DNA of 55,673 nt from Pseudomonadota bacterium. GTDB taxonomy: Bacteria; Myxococcota_A; UBA796; GCA-2862545. Below, piece after piece: positions 34,891 to 42,700 of this stretch. The notes below the pieces were generated by a model, which saw only the letters and a program-made list of their open reading frames with translations, ran no database searches and was not told the origin of the DNA. The stretch covers positions 1 to 55,673 of the forward strand of contig SXOB01000038.1 of NCBI GenBank assembly GCA_005776945.1, given 5' to 3'. Both the position numbers and the translations under genes were made by a program. The number at the start of each line of letters is the position of its first letter. Within the stretch, counting starts at the first letter, position 1.

Positions 34891-36315
34891 TCAGAAACGA
34901 AGGCCGATGCCGGCGTCGGCCAATGGGGTCAGGTGGGTCGCGTACACGGTCCCGTCGTCCCGTGTGAGCTCGCCTGGGAAGCCAAGGACACCGTTGGCGC
35001 GCAGCTCGAAGGCCCCCGCCACCGGAAGGGTCGCGTGCAGGCCCGCAGCCGGGTGGTAGGGCAGCAGGTAGCCGCCCGACAGTTGAACCCACTTCAATCC
35101 GGCGCGAACGTGGGGGTACGGTCGGAAGATGCTCTGGCCCTCGCCGGAGATGGCGGGGTGACCAAAGGCGGCCAAGGTCGCGACGCCGGCGCCAATGCGG
35201 GCGACGCCGAAGTCGACGTCGAGGCCGACGTCCAAGGCCGCCGTGGGTGAGTTCACCGCGGCCTTGGTAGGCGCGTAGGTCACGGGGTCTTGGGTGTAGA
35301 AATCGCCGCTCGACATCCAGCCGGCGGTGGCGCCAACGGCGAAGCTGACGCGCACCATATCGGAATCCGATTGCGGCTTCGGCAGTTCGCCCTTGCGGAC
35401 GCCGTCGGGGGTCAGGACGAAGAGGGTGGCATCGCTGGAACCGTTGGGACGTGCGAGCCAGACCTCGCCACCAAGCGCCTTGACGTTGGCGGCCACGGCT
35501 TCGGGCACCTGGACGTCGGGGCCGAGGTTGGCGATGAAGGCGTCCCACACGGCGTCGGAAAGGGGCACCGTCGCGTCGATCGAGGTGCCAGGGGCCAGGG
35601 TGACGTCCCACCGCGCGACGACGCGGTCGTCCAGGACCGCGGCAAAGAGGTGACGCCCGGGCGTCACCTTGACGTTCCCTGAAGCACCGACCTGTGCGGC
35701 GGCACCGTCGACCCAGAACGTTGCGCCCGCTGGGAGGTCCTTGGGCGTGACGCTCGCTGGCAACGCCTGGAGTACGGCGTCGCGGACGCGAGCAAAAGCC
35801 ACGCGCTGTGGCGCTTCGGCGATGTCGTAGGGGGTGATTTCTCGGGTCGGCGTCAGGGCGACAGCGTTCGCCCAAGGGCGCTCGACGACCAACCCGTTGA
35901 ACTCGACCCGAAAAGGCGCAGCCTCGGGGTCCGTGGGTAGCCCGGTGTCGAAGTAGCGGTTGGCGGCGAAACCCTGGTACGCGAGGGCGGCGAAGAGGCG
36001 GTCGCGGTCGTTTTCGTCGCGCAGCGCCGTCACGCCGGCGATGGGGCCAGCGAGGTCGCGAAGGATGACGAGCTCGCCATCGAGGCGCGCTTCATAGGCG
36101 CGGACGTCCTTGAGGGCGACCTCGAGCCGGCGAAGGCTCTCGTCATCGGCGGGCGTCCATTGGGTCGAAGCGCTGCGGAGATCGATGGGAGCGAGGTCGC
36201 CCCGCGTTGCGCCGGCGGCTTCCGCGACGCGGGCGCGGAGAGAATCGGACGGTGCCTCCAACCAGACGACGTCCGCGCCGAATGCGAGCGAGCTGAGCCA
36301 AGAAATCAGGGGCAT
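34891..36315 (-). CDS. Exported protein with probable outer-membrane beta-barrel C-terminal half
   Basis: 474 residues. Short signal sequence (MPLISWLSSLAFGADV). Residues ~20-290 are soluble-looking, with a PEGA-like section (GATFWVDGAAAQVGASGNVK, VTPGRHLFAAVLDDR). The final ~150 residues alternate hydrophobic strands (RVSFAVGATAGWMSSGDFY, ALDVGLDVDFGVARIGAG, YPHVRAGLKWVQLSGGYLL, LADAGIGLRF) and end in Phe, the usual barrel-assembly signal. It overlaps the upstream kinase gene by 10 bases and may act downstream of it. The function is unknown. Confidence 0.8.
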   Translation of the reverse strand: MPLISWLSSLAFGADVVWLEAPSDSLRARVAEAAGATRGDLAPIDLRSASTQWTPADDESLRRLEVALKDVRAYEARLDGELVILRDLAGPIAGVTALRDENDRDRLFAALAYQGFAANRYFDTGLPTDPEAAPFRVEFNGLVVERPWANAVALTPTREITPYDIAEAPQRVAFARVRDAVLQALPASVTPKDLPAGATFWVDGAAAQVGASGNVKVTPGRHLFAAVLDDRVVARWDVTLAPGTSIDATVPLSDAVWDAFIANLGPDVQVPEAVAANVKALGGEVWLARPNGSSDATLFVLTPDGVRKGELPKPQSDSDMVRVSFAVGATAGWMSSGDFYTQDPVTYAPTKAAVNSPTAALDVGLDVDFGVARIGAGVATLAAFGHPAISGEGQSIFRPYPHVRAGLKWVQLSGGYLLPYHPAAGLHATLPVAGAFELRANGVLGFPGELTRDDGTVYATHLTPLADAGIGLRF

Positions 36316-37910
36316 GCCAGCGCTCCGCCAGAGACTGTGCAGTGGAATTCGCGGGGTCGGTCCAACGCGATGCGCGCAGTGTAGTCATTGCCAAGGTAGG
36401 ACGCCTGGACGTTGCAGGTGCCCGAAGGCGCGTTGCGTAGCCGTACGGAGGCCGTGCCGTTGGCGACGACGGTGCCGCAGGTCACAACCAAGCTGGACGC
36501 GTCCTTGAGGGAAACGAGCGCGCGCTCGACCGGGGGTCCGGACGCGACAGCGGGAGCGGGCGTCGGAGCAACTGCGGGTGCCGGGCGGGGCCGAGGGGCC
36601 GACGAGGGTGGCGCCTCCGCAACGGAGGCGGCCGCGACCGCGGTGGGGGTCAGTTCAAGAGGGGCCGGAGCGGGCTCTGGGACGGGCTCCGCAACGACGG
36701 GCGCTGGGATCGACGCAAGGGTCGGCACCGGCGGTTCGGATCCCGGGCCCGGCGTGAACGTCCAAAGACCGACGACGACGATGGCGAGGATGGCGACCAC
36801 CGCACCCAACCCGAGCGCGGGCACCCACCATCGCCGCACGGGTGGGGCGCCGTCCGCAAATTCGAGAAGGGTCCGGTCGGTTCCGGTCTCGAGCGGCGGC
36901 GTCCCACCCTCGTTGCCCTCCCTCGCCTCGCTGTCCTCGACGAGGATGCCGGTGACGGGCTTGGGGGCGGCGCCGAGGGATTCGACGACGATGGGCATGA
37001 ACCGGCGCGCGAAGGGCTGAAGCGGCTCATCTTCCAGGCGTCGGGCGAGGCGCGACAGCGCGTCGGCCAGGTCGCCAGCGGCAGGCCGGTCGGCCGGGCG
37101 CGCCGCCAGACCCGCCTGTAGCCAGGCGAGCGCCTCCTCGATGACTTCGGGCGGCCCGACCAGGCGGGGGCGCGCCTCGGCCAGGGCTTCATCGACGAAG
37201 GCGTGGTGGCGGTCCTCGAGGACGGGGGTGCGGCCGAGCGGGCGCAGGAGAAGCATCTCGACGACGCTCGCTGCGGTGGCGTAGACGTCGCCGGCCGCCG
37301 TGTCCCCTTCGAGGAGAATGCGCTCTGGCGACATGTACCGCTCGGTGCCGATCCAGCCTTGGGCGCGCGTCTTCGCTTCGCGCTCCTCCATGTCGACGCG
37401 GGCCACGCCGAAGTCGAGGACCTTGACCTCGCCGTCGGGGCTGATCCGGACGTTCGAGGGCTTGATGTCGCGGTGAAGGACGTTGAGGAGTCGGCCGTCG
37501 TCGTCGGTGGCCTTGAACACCGCGTCCAGCGCGCTTGCGATGGCGGCGCCAACTTCGAGCGCGGCGCTGCTCGGGAACGGTGCGTTCGCCCGGTGCAGGA
37601 CGTCCACGACCTGTTCGACGTCTGCTCCGGGCACGTAGTCCATGACGACGGCCCAACGGTCGCCCAACTTGACGAGGTCGCTGACGGCGACGATGTGCCG
37701 ATGGCTCAGGCGTCCGAGGATGCGGGCTTCGTCGCGGATGCGGCGGCTTGCCTCACGCATCTTTGCGACGTCGGCCGACAACATCTTGAGTGCGACTTTC
37801 CGGCGAAAACCAGCGCCGGAGTCCAACTCGGCCAGGTACACCTCACCGAACGCGCCCTGTCCGACGAGGGCGCGCAGGTGGTAGCGGCGACTGGGGCCGT
37901 TCGTAGTCAC
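36306..37910 (-). CDS. Hanks-type Ser/Thr protein kinase, membrane-anchored
   Basis: 534 residues. Kinase domain ~10-270: LVGQGAFGEVYLAE, catalytic Lys in RRKVALKMLS, VLHRDIKPSNVRI, DFG in VLDFGVARVD, GTERYMSPERIL. An acidic juxtamembrane linker leads to one transmembrane helix (~395-415, LGLGAVVAILAIVVVGLW), then a long Pro/Ala/Val-rich periplasmic linker and a small Cys-containing C-terminal domain (SLVVTCGTVVANGTASVRLR, GTCNVQASYLGNDYTARIAL) that resembles a PEGA-type fold. Start GTG 37910 lies four bases from the stop of the lipoprotein gene. The order lipoprotein-kinase-outer-membrane protein suggests envelope sensing. Confidence 0.92.
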   Translation of the reverse strand: MTTNGPSRRYHLRALVGQGAFGEVYLAELDSGAGFRRKVALKMLSADVAKMREASRRIRDEARILGRLSHRHIVAVSDLVKLGDRWAVVMDYVPGADVEQVVDVLHRANAPFPSSAALEVGAAIASALDAVFKATDDDGRLLNVLHRDIKPSNVRISPDGEVKVLDFGVARVDMEEREAKTRAQGWIGTERYMSPERILLEGDTAAGDVYATAASVVEMLLLRPLGRTPVLEDRHHAFVDEALAEARPRLVGPPEVIEEALAWLQAGLAARPADRPAAGDLADALSRLARRLEDEPLQPFARRFMPIVVESLGAAPKPVTGILVEDSEAREGNEGGTPPLETGTDRTLLEFADGAPPVRRWWVPALGLGAVVAILAIVVVGLWTFTPGPGSEPPVPTLASIPAPVVAEPVPEPAPAPLELTPTAVAAASVAEAPPSSAPRPRPAPAVAPTPAPAVASGPPVERALVSLKDASSLVVTCGTVVANGTASVRLRNAPSGTCNVQASYLGNDYTARIALDRPREFHCTVSGGALACP

Positions 37911-37914
37911 CCGT

Positions 37915-38373
37915 TCAGGTCCCCGTGTCGGCGCAGCTTCCCGCGTCGTTGTCCATGATGAAAATCTCGACGAAGTCCTCCCAGTCCGGGAACATGTCAA
38001 GGTCGCTGTGGTCGCTGGCCTGGAGGGTGGCGCGGATGCGGACAATGGTGTTCGGCGTGAAGCCGGCCGCCGCGATCTTGGCCGATTGGGCCGAGACGGG
38101 GGTGTACGTCCCGTCGTCGCGCAGGATGAGGTGCCAGTGCCCCTTGCCGGGCTCCACGTTGGTGGGGTCGGGTGTGGTCAGCTCGAAGTTGTCGATGTCC
38201 ACGGCCACGATGGTGTCGAGGAGACAGTCGTCGCTGAGCTTGACCGTGGCGTCGGGCTCGGGGTGCACGATGAGCACCGACGGGGGCGGTGCGCCCGTGT
38301 CTTCGACGGCGATTTCGACGGCCGGGGGCGGCGCACATCCGAGGACGGGGAGAGTCACGAGGAAACGGTACAT
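37915..38373 (-). CDS. Small lipoprotein of unknown function
   Basis: 152 residues with a short lipoprotein leader (MYRFLVTLPVLGC then APPPAVEIAVEDTG). The mature part is acidic and beta-rich: PSVLIVHPEPDATVKLSDDC, FELTTPDPTNVEPGKGHWHL, YTPVSAQSAKIAAAGF, IRATLQASDHSDLDMF. Two or three Cys (C49 region and near the C terminus) could form a disulfide. It resembles extracellular domains that precede signalling genes in Myxococcota, without a named family. It directly precedes the kinase gene (four bases) and diverges from the Rieske gene across 29 bases. Confidence 0.78.
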   Translation of the reverse strand: MYRFLVTLPVLGCAPPPAVEIAVEDTGAPPPSVLIVHPEPDATVKLSDDCLLDTIVAVDIDNFELTTPDPTNVEPGKGHWHLILRDDGTYTPVSAQSAKIAAAGFTPNTIVRIRATLQASDHSDLDMFPDWEDFVEIFIMDNDAGSCADTGT

Positions 38374-38402
38374 TGCGCGTGTCCTGGGCCGCGGGAGGGT
38401 TG

Positions 38403-38903
38403 ATGCACCTCGACCCGTTGGGCCGAGCCGGCATAACGGGCTGGAGCGGGAGGCGGTGTTTGGGGTGGTTCCGTCGGCTGGTGATCGGTAGACCTGACGG
38501 GATTCGCCGTCGGATCTGGCGACGTGTGCGCCGAAGTCCCGCGGAGCACGCCCCAGCTGCAAAGGGGGCCGCGACATTCGTCACGCCTCCCGACCTCGCC
38601 GAAGACGGCTTTGTGGCCGTGGCGCGGCTCTCGGACGTCGCTGGGCTGCGCGAGATTCGTGCCGGTGGGGCGGCCTGGCTGCTCGCCCGCGTTGGCGACG
38701 ACGTGTTCTGCCTTCCCGCGGCCTGCGCCCATGCGGGGGGGCCCCTTGCGGACGGACACCTGGAGGGCACGGTCGTGACCTGCCCGTACCATGGCTGGTC
38801 TTACGACGTCCGTGACGGAAGCTGCCTCGTCGATCCATCGATTCAACTTGCCACCCGACCCGTCGTGATTCGCGGCGATCTGGTGTGCGTCGCCGTTTCC
38901 TGA
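38403..38903 (+). CDS. Rieske [2Fe-2S] ferredoxin-like protein
   Basis: 166 residues. The C-terminal ~105 residues are a Rieske domain with both ligand pairs: CAHAGGPL (C-x-H) and CPYHGWSYDVRDG (C-x2-H), ending RGDLVCVAVS. The N-terminal ~50 residues are basic and aromatic (RRCLGWFRRLVIGRPDG, RRIWRRVRRSP) and could be a membrane-surface or DNA/RNA-binding extension. This is the small ferredoxin type that feeds electrons to oxygenases or reductases; no oxygenase is adjacent. ATG 38403 has GGGAGGG upstream. It is followed after 19 bases by a degenerate histidine kinase. Confidence 0.88.
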   Translation: MHLDPLGRAGITGWSGRRCLGWFRRLVIGRPDGIRRRIWRRVRRSPAEHAPAAKGAATFVTPPDLAEDGFVAVARLSDVAGLREIRAGGAAWLLARVGDDVFCLPAACAHAGGPLADGHLEGTVVTCPYHGWSYDVRDGSCLVDPSIQLATRPVVIRGDLVCVAVS

Positions 38904-38922
38904 CCTGCTACGGGCTCCGCCG

Positions 38923-40125
38923 ATGCCCGGATCACGCCCGTCGACAAACGTCGGACTTGCCAGGGTGGAGTTGGACGCATCTGGCGTCGTCTGCGCCAGT
39001 CCTGGGGGGCCCTTCCAGGTCGGTGAACCGCTCGCCGCGGCGTTCAGGCCCTCGGAGGCCGGCCGTGTGAATGCGCTGCTGGCAGGCCGGTGGGCGACGT
39101 CGGCCCAGGGTGTGTTGTGGGCGACCGACGGTCGCGCCTTGCTCGTGGTGGACCTTGCGCCATCCACGTCAGGCGGGCTGACGCTGTCCCTCGTCGATCG
39201 AACTCTCGCAGAAGCGGCGCGGAGCGCTGAACTGGCCCATGCGTGCGCGTCGGCCGCTGCGACGTTTGCCGAGCGCGTCGCACGCGAAGCGAGCGACCCG
39301 ATGTCCGTGCTGCTCGGCCGGGTGGAACTGCTCGCGATGACCCATCCCGAGGCCACGCGGCTGGAGGTCGCCTTGGAGGCGGCCCGGCGGTTGTCGGCGA
39401 CGATTCGCCACCTGCGCGACCTTGCCCAAGGCCAGCGGTATCGGTTGGCGCCGGTGCTCGTCGCCAGGGTCGTCGAGGAGGGCGTCGATCTCGCCGGCCA
39501 GCGGCTCGCGCCCGCCAAGCTCGACATCCAGCCTGGCGACCTCGAGATCGCCACCGAGCTGTCAACAGCGGCGCGCGCCATCGCGGCGGCGCTTCGGGGG
39601 GTTGGGGACCCCCGTCGGCCGGCAACCATCGATTTGCACGCAGCGCGCGACCGCGACGGCGTCGCCATCGTGGTGCGTGGCCCACCGCGCGCCAGGGTGG
39701 ACCTGCCTGCAGCCCCCTCTGAGTTGGCAGCGTTGGGCGCGAGCTGGACGACGTCGTGGGACGGGCTGAGTCCCGCGATTCGGCTGGCGTGGCCCGGCGT
39801 GCCGCGCGCGCGTGCGCCGGTCGGCCGCCCTGGACGTTTGCGCGTGGTCGGCGACACGATGTTCGCGGAAGCCGTCGCTGGCACGCTTGCCCACGATGGG
39901 TGGGAGGTGGTGCGCGAAGGTTCGAGCGATGCGATCGTGGGTGATCTCGCCGTTCCGGAGGTGGCTGCGGAGCTTGCCCTTGCCTCCGCGGAGGGCATGC
40001 TCGTCGTCGCGTGCGGCGTGGGGGCGGCCCCGGCGTTGCCCTTAGGTTGGGCGTGGGTCGGAATGCCGATCCGACGGGCAACCCTCCTTGGCGCGTTGGG
40101 TCAACGGCCCCGCGAGCGTCGTTGA
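38923..40125 (+). CDS. Degenerate hybrid histidine kinase-like protein
   Basis: 400 residues. Residues ~105-165 align by eye with a HisKA dimerisation helix: FAERVAREASDPMSVLLGRV corresponds to AHEINNPLAVLLGN, with the phospho-accepting His replaced by Arg. The following ~110 residues should be the ATPase domain but lack N, G1 and G2 boxes (STAARAIAAALRGVGDPRR, GVAIVVRGPPRARVDLP). The C-terminal ~90 residues look like a receiver (RLRVVGDTMFAEAVAGTLA, DAIVGDLAVPEVA) without a clear acidic pocket. It probably acts as a scaffold or pseudo-kinase. ATG 38923 is used; the ribosome site is weak. Confidence 0.7.
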   Translation: MPGSRPSTNVGLARVELDASGVVCASPGGPFQVGEPLAAAFRPSEAGRVNALLAGRWATSAQGVLWATDGRALLVVDLAPSTSGGLTLSLVDRTLAEAARSAELAHACASAAATFAERVAREASDPMSVLLGRVELLAMTHPEATRLEVALEAARRLSATIRHLRDLAQGQRYRLAPVLVARVVEEGVDLAGQRLAPAKLDIQPGDLEIATELSTAARAIAAALRGVGDPRRPATIDLHAARDRDGVAIVVRGPPRARVDLPAAPSELAALGASWTTSWDGLSPAIRLAWPGVPRARAPVGRPGRLRVVGDTMFAEAVAGTLAHDGWEVVREGSSDAIVGDLAVPEVAAELALASAEGMLVVACGVGAAPALPLGWAWVGMPIRRATLLGALGQRPRERR

Positions 40126-40193
40126 GCTTGCGTCGGGGGACCGACTGGCGTTAGCGAGCCGGCCGTTCGGCCCCATGGGCCAGGGAGCAAGAC

Positions 40194-40430
40194 ATGGCGC
40201 GCGTCTGCGTCGTCACCGGCAAGCGGCCCCGCGTCGCCAACAGCGTGTCGCACTCGAACATCAAGACGAAGCGTCGTCAGCTTCCCAACCTGCAGGTCAA
40301 GAAACTGTGGTGGGAAGAGGGCAAGCGCTTCGTCACGCTGCGCCTGAGCACCCGCGCGATGCGCACGATCGACAAGAAGGGCCTCGCTGTCGTGGCGCGC
40401 GAAGCCGGCTTGGATCTCACCCAGTACTGA
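40194..40430 (+). CDS. rpmB: 50S ribosomal protein L28
   Basis: 78 residues, complete L28: [54 protein letters not shown], and [18 protein letters not shown] keeps only one of the four zinc-ribbon cysteines, so it is the zinc-free form. GGGAG lies upstream of ATG 40194. It is alone here rather than with rpmG, and its stop is three bases from the convergent amidohydrolase stop. Confidence 0.97.
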   Translation: MARVCVVTGKRPRVANSVSHSNIKTKRRQLPNLQVKKLWWEEGKRFVTLRLSTRAMRTIDKKGLAVVAREAGLDLTQY

Positions 40431-40433
40431 GCC

Positions 40434-41474
40434 TCAAGGGGCGCTTCGCACAGCGCCCTGGATGATGACAGTGTGCAGGCGTCCCCAAGCGGTGACGTCG
40501 ACCGTGGGATCCCCTTCGAGCAGCAGCGCGCTCGCGGCCTTTCCGACGGCGAGGCTGCCGAGCGTGTCGAACCCGAAGGCCTCGGCGGGCCCGGAGGTCG
40601 CTGCGGCCAGTGCACCGGCGGGTCCTAGGCCCGCGTCCGCGATGCGACTGAGCTCGTCGACGTCGATGCCGAGTTTCGTGCTGTTACCGAAGTCGGTGCC
40701 GTACAGGACCGTGGCGCCAGCGTCGTGCAGGGCGGCGAGATTGGCCGTTGCGGTGGGTGCGGCGCCGAACGCGCCAAGCGTGCTGATGACCGCGCGATCG
40801 GCCCACGCCGCGACGGTGGCGGGCGAAAGCGCACCCACCGGGCTGTGCGCAAGGATGTCAGCGCCGGCTTGCGCGGCTCGCAGCGCGTCGACGTCACTGA
40901 GCGCATGGGCGACGACGGGCACGCCATGGTTGCGGGCCGCGGCCACTGCCGCGGCCAGGGCGTCGTCCGTCAGGGTGGGTTCCCCTGTGACAGCCAACTT
41001 GATGACGGTGGCACCCGCTGCGATGTGCCGCTCGACGGCTGCTGCTGCTGCGGACGCGTCGGCGCACTCCGTGCCGTAGCCGTCGGCTCCCCAACTCGTC
41101 GTCGGGTACCCGTCGACGGCGGTGACCATGGGCCCAGCGCGCATCGTGATGGGGACCGTTGGCGGAAGCCAGGTCAGGGGCGCAGCGAGATCGACGGCCC
41201 CGGCGACGCCTCCGTCGGCCATCTCGGCCGCCTGGGGCAGATACGCGAGGTGCACATGGGCGTCGATGACGGCCGGTGCGATCCAGAGGCCGGTCGCGTC
41301 CAATTCCGCGGCGCCTGGGGCGTCGACGGCGCCTACCGCGCGAATCGTCCCGTCCGACATCCAAACGTCGGCAAGGCCGACACCGACCACGGTCCCACCA
41401 CGTAGGACGAGGTCACCGGTCGGAGGCGCTGCGGGCGTGCTCCGATGGCAGGCCAGCAGAAGGAGCCAGTTCAG
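40434..41474 (-). CDS. Lipoprotein metal-dependent amidohydrolase, apparent CTG start
   Basis: 346 residues if read from CTG 41474. The metal site is that of imidazolonepropionase-like/PF01979 enzymes: IDAHVHLAYLPQA, catalytic-site Lys in ATVIKLAVTGEPT, His in VVAHALSD and LAHSPVGA, Asp in LYGTDFGN; C-terminal LAVGKAASALLLEGDP. GTG 41390 would begin after the first strand. In-frame upstream sequence encodes a convincing lipoprotein leader, LNWLLLLAC then HRSTPAAPPTGDLVLRGGTV, but no ATG/GTG/TTG precedes it. The CTG overlaps the stop of the small basic protein gene (CTGA), the same coupling used by other gene pairs here. The substrate is unknown; it is predicted to be envelope-attached. Confidence 0.82.
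   Translation of the reverse strand: MNWLLLLACHRSTPAAPPTGDLVLRGGTVVGVGLADVWMSDGTIRAVGAVDAPGAAELDATGLWIAPAVIDAHVHLAYLPQAAEMADGGVAGAVDLAAPLTWLPPTVPITMRAGPMVTAVDGYPTTSWGADGYGTECADASAAAAAVERHIAAGATVIKLAVTGEPTLTDDALAAAVAAARNHGVPVVAHALSDVDALRAAQAGADILAHSPVGALSPATVAAWADRAVISTLGAFGAAPTATANLAALHDAGATVLYGTDFGNSTKLGIDVDELSRIADAGLGPAGALAAATSGPAEAFGFDTLGSLAVGKAASALLLEGDPTVDVTAWGRLHTVIIQGAVRSAP
40439..40458. terminator. Hairpin at rpmB/amidohydrolase convergence
   Basis: GGGCGCT (40439-40445) pairs with AGCGCCC (40452-40458) around TCGCAC. It lies eight bases past the rpmB stop, inside the last codons of the opposite gene, so it could end rpmB transcription and, read the other way, part of the opposite transcript. 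No U-tract. Confidence 0.35.
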
Positions 41475-41608
41475 GCCTTGCGCTCGCGCTTGACGAGGCG
41501 GCCACCGGCGCGGCGCTTGACGAGTCGGCTCGCCTTGCGCATGCGCTCTTTCGTGTACTTGGCCTTCAGGCGGGCCTTGTAGCGGGCAGTCTTGTTGGGG
41601 CGCGCCAT
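41471..41608 (-). CDS. Small highly basic protein (45 residues)
   Basis: 45 residues, about half Lys/Arg: MARPNKTARYKARLKAKYTK, then ERMRKASRLVKRRAGG and RLVKRERKA. ATG 41608 has AAGGAA upstream. The composition and size resemble small ribosomal or nucleic-acid-binding proteins, but it is not L34, L36, S21 or Thx. It sits near rpmB and its stop overlaps the CTG start of the amidohydrolase. I infer an RNA- or ribosome-associated protein; no named family recognised. Confidence 0.7.
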   Translation of the reverse strand: MARPNKTARYKARLKAKYTKERMRKASRLVKRRAGGRLVKRERKA

Positions 41609-41676
41609 CGACGTTCCTTCGCGGGCGGCGCCGCTAACGTGGGAGCCCGACGACTGACCACCCGCGGGCGGGAAGG

Positions 41677-41856
41677 TCAGATGCGGAAGGCGTCTCCGAC
41701 GTCGGTGCAAACGACCTCGATGCTGCCGCGGGGCTCGTCCTTGTCTGGCTTGGGGGCGGCGACGTCCTCCAACACCGGCAGCGGCAACTGCAGGGTCGGC
41801 CGCTCGGCCGCCTCCTGCTCACGTCGCTTGCGTTCGATGATGAATGCGTCGAGCAT
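41677..41856 (-). CDS. Small conserved-looking protein, 59 residues
   Basis: 59 residues from ATG 41856, preceded by GAGGGGGG; a further in-frame start at 41895 adds unrelated sequence. An N-terminal helix (MLDAFIIERKRREQEAAERP), a Pro/Leu segment (TLQLPLPVLED) and an acidic tail (GSIEVVCTDVGDAF). Proteins with an MLDAFIIE-like helix followed by Arg/Glu and PTLxLPLP occur in proteobacteria as uncharacterised short ORFs. It is 68 bases upstream of the small basic protein gene on the same strand. Confidence 0.72.
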   Translation of the reverse strand: MLDAFIIERKRREQEAAERPTLQLPLPVLEDVAAPKPDKDEPRGSIEVVCTDVGDAFRI

Positions 41857-41948
41857 TTGCCCCCCTCGCGCTGAGAACCCCGAAGGAGGCCTCATGGTTC
41901 CAAGGTAGCCGCACTTCGGCGGGTGACAAGCCCGCCCATGCGCCTTCT

Positions 41949-41964
41949 CGGTGCACTTGCACCG
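41949..41964. terminator. Perfect inverted repeat between DUF2520 and small-protein genes
   Basis: CGGTGC (41949-41954) and GCACCG (41959-41964) around ACTT form a perfect hairpin 20 bases past the stop of the DUF2520 gene and about 90 bases before the start of the 59-residue protein gene. It may end the first transcript or be an operator for the second. Confidence 0.3.
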
Positions 41965-41983
41965 CCAATTGACCGCGGGCCGG

Positions 41984-42667
41984 TCAGTTCACGCGTCCAC
42001 GGGCAGCGAGTGCATCGAAGAGCGGCAGGATCGCAGGCAGGTCCGCCTCGATCAAGGCGGTGCGCGCGCGGGCAAGCGTGCCGGCGTCGCCCCGACGTGC
42101 GGGCCCTGTGCGGGCGTCGGGCCCATCCTTGAGGACGGCCGCGACGCTGGCTCGGACGAGGGGTCCGAGGACGTCGGCGTCGACGCCGGCGGCGCGCAAC
42201 AAGGTCATCGCGTCAACCGTCAGTTGGGCGGCACCGTTGCCGGCAAGCACGGCGGCGGCGTGGACGAGACGCACGTCGCCGGGGATGTCGAACGGGGTCC
42301 AGCCCAAGTCTGCCGCGAGGGACCGCGCTACGCCGACGGCCTCCGGGTCGCCCATGAGTCCGGCGGGGACGACTCCCGATGGCGCGGGGGCCCCCCGCGC
42401 GAAGGTCATCATGGGGTGCAGGCGGACCGCCGGCCGATGGGGCCGAAGGATGTGGTGGTCAAAGGTCCCTGCGCTGTGCAGCGCAACGGCGTGGGGCGGC
42501 AGGCGTCGTGCCACCTCCGCGAGGGCGGCGTCGGGAACCGCAAGCCAGACGACGTCGACGTCCAATGGGATCGGGTCCCGGCCTGGGCACACGACCGGAT
42601 GGCGGACCGCCAGCGTGCGGGCGAGGACCTGTCCTAGGCGGCCGTGGCCGACGATGGCAATGCGCAT
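41984..42667 (-). CDS. DUF2520 Rossmann-fold protein
   Basis: 227 residues. NAD(P)-binding N terminus MRIAIVGHGRLGQVLARTL with GxGxxG, VVWLAVPDAALAEVARRL, then the family-typical HSAGTFD and RLHPMMTF segments and a C-terminal helical DUF2520-type domain (VLAGNGAAQLTVDAMTLLRA, LVRASVAAVLKDGPDARTGP). The family resembles 6-phosphogluconate/ketopantoate-type dehydrogenases and often lies by panB/panC, but no pantothenate gene is here. Its start diverges from the enoyl-CoA hydratase gene. Confidence 0.9.
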   Translation of the reverse strand: MRIAIVGHGRLGQVLARTLAVRHPVVCPGRDPIPLDVDVVWLAVPDAALAEVARRLPPHAVALHSAGTFDHHILRPHRPAVRLHPMMTFARGAPAPSGVVPAGLMGDPEAVGVARSLAADLGWTPFDIPGDVRLVHAAAVLAGNGAAQLTVDAMTLLRAAGVDADVLGPLVRASVAAVLKDGPDARTGPARRGDAGTLARARTALIEADLPAILPLFDALAARGRVN

Positions 42668-42700
42668 GGGCGTGCGCTAACGCCGAGGTGGGGGGCGCCG

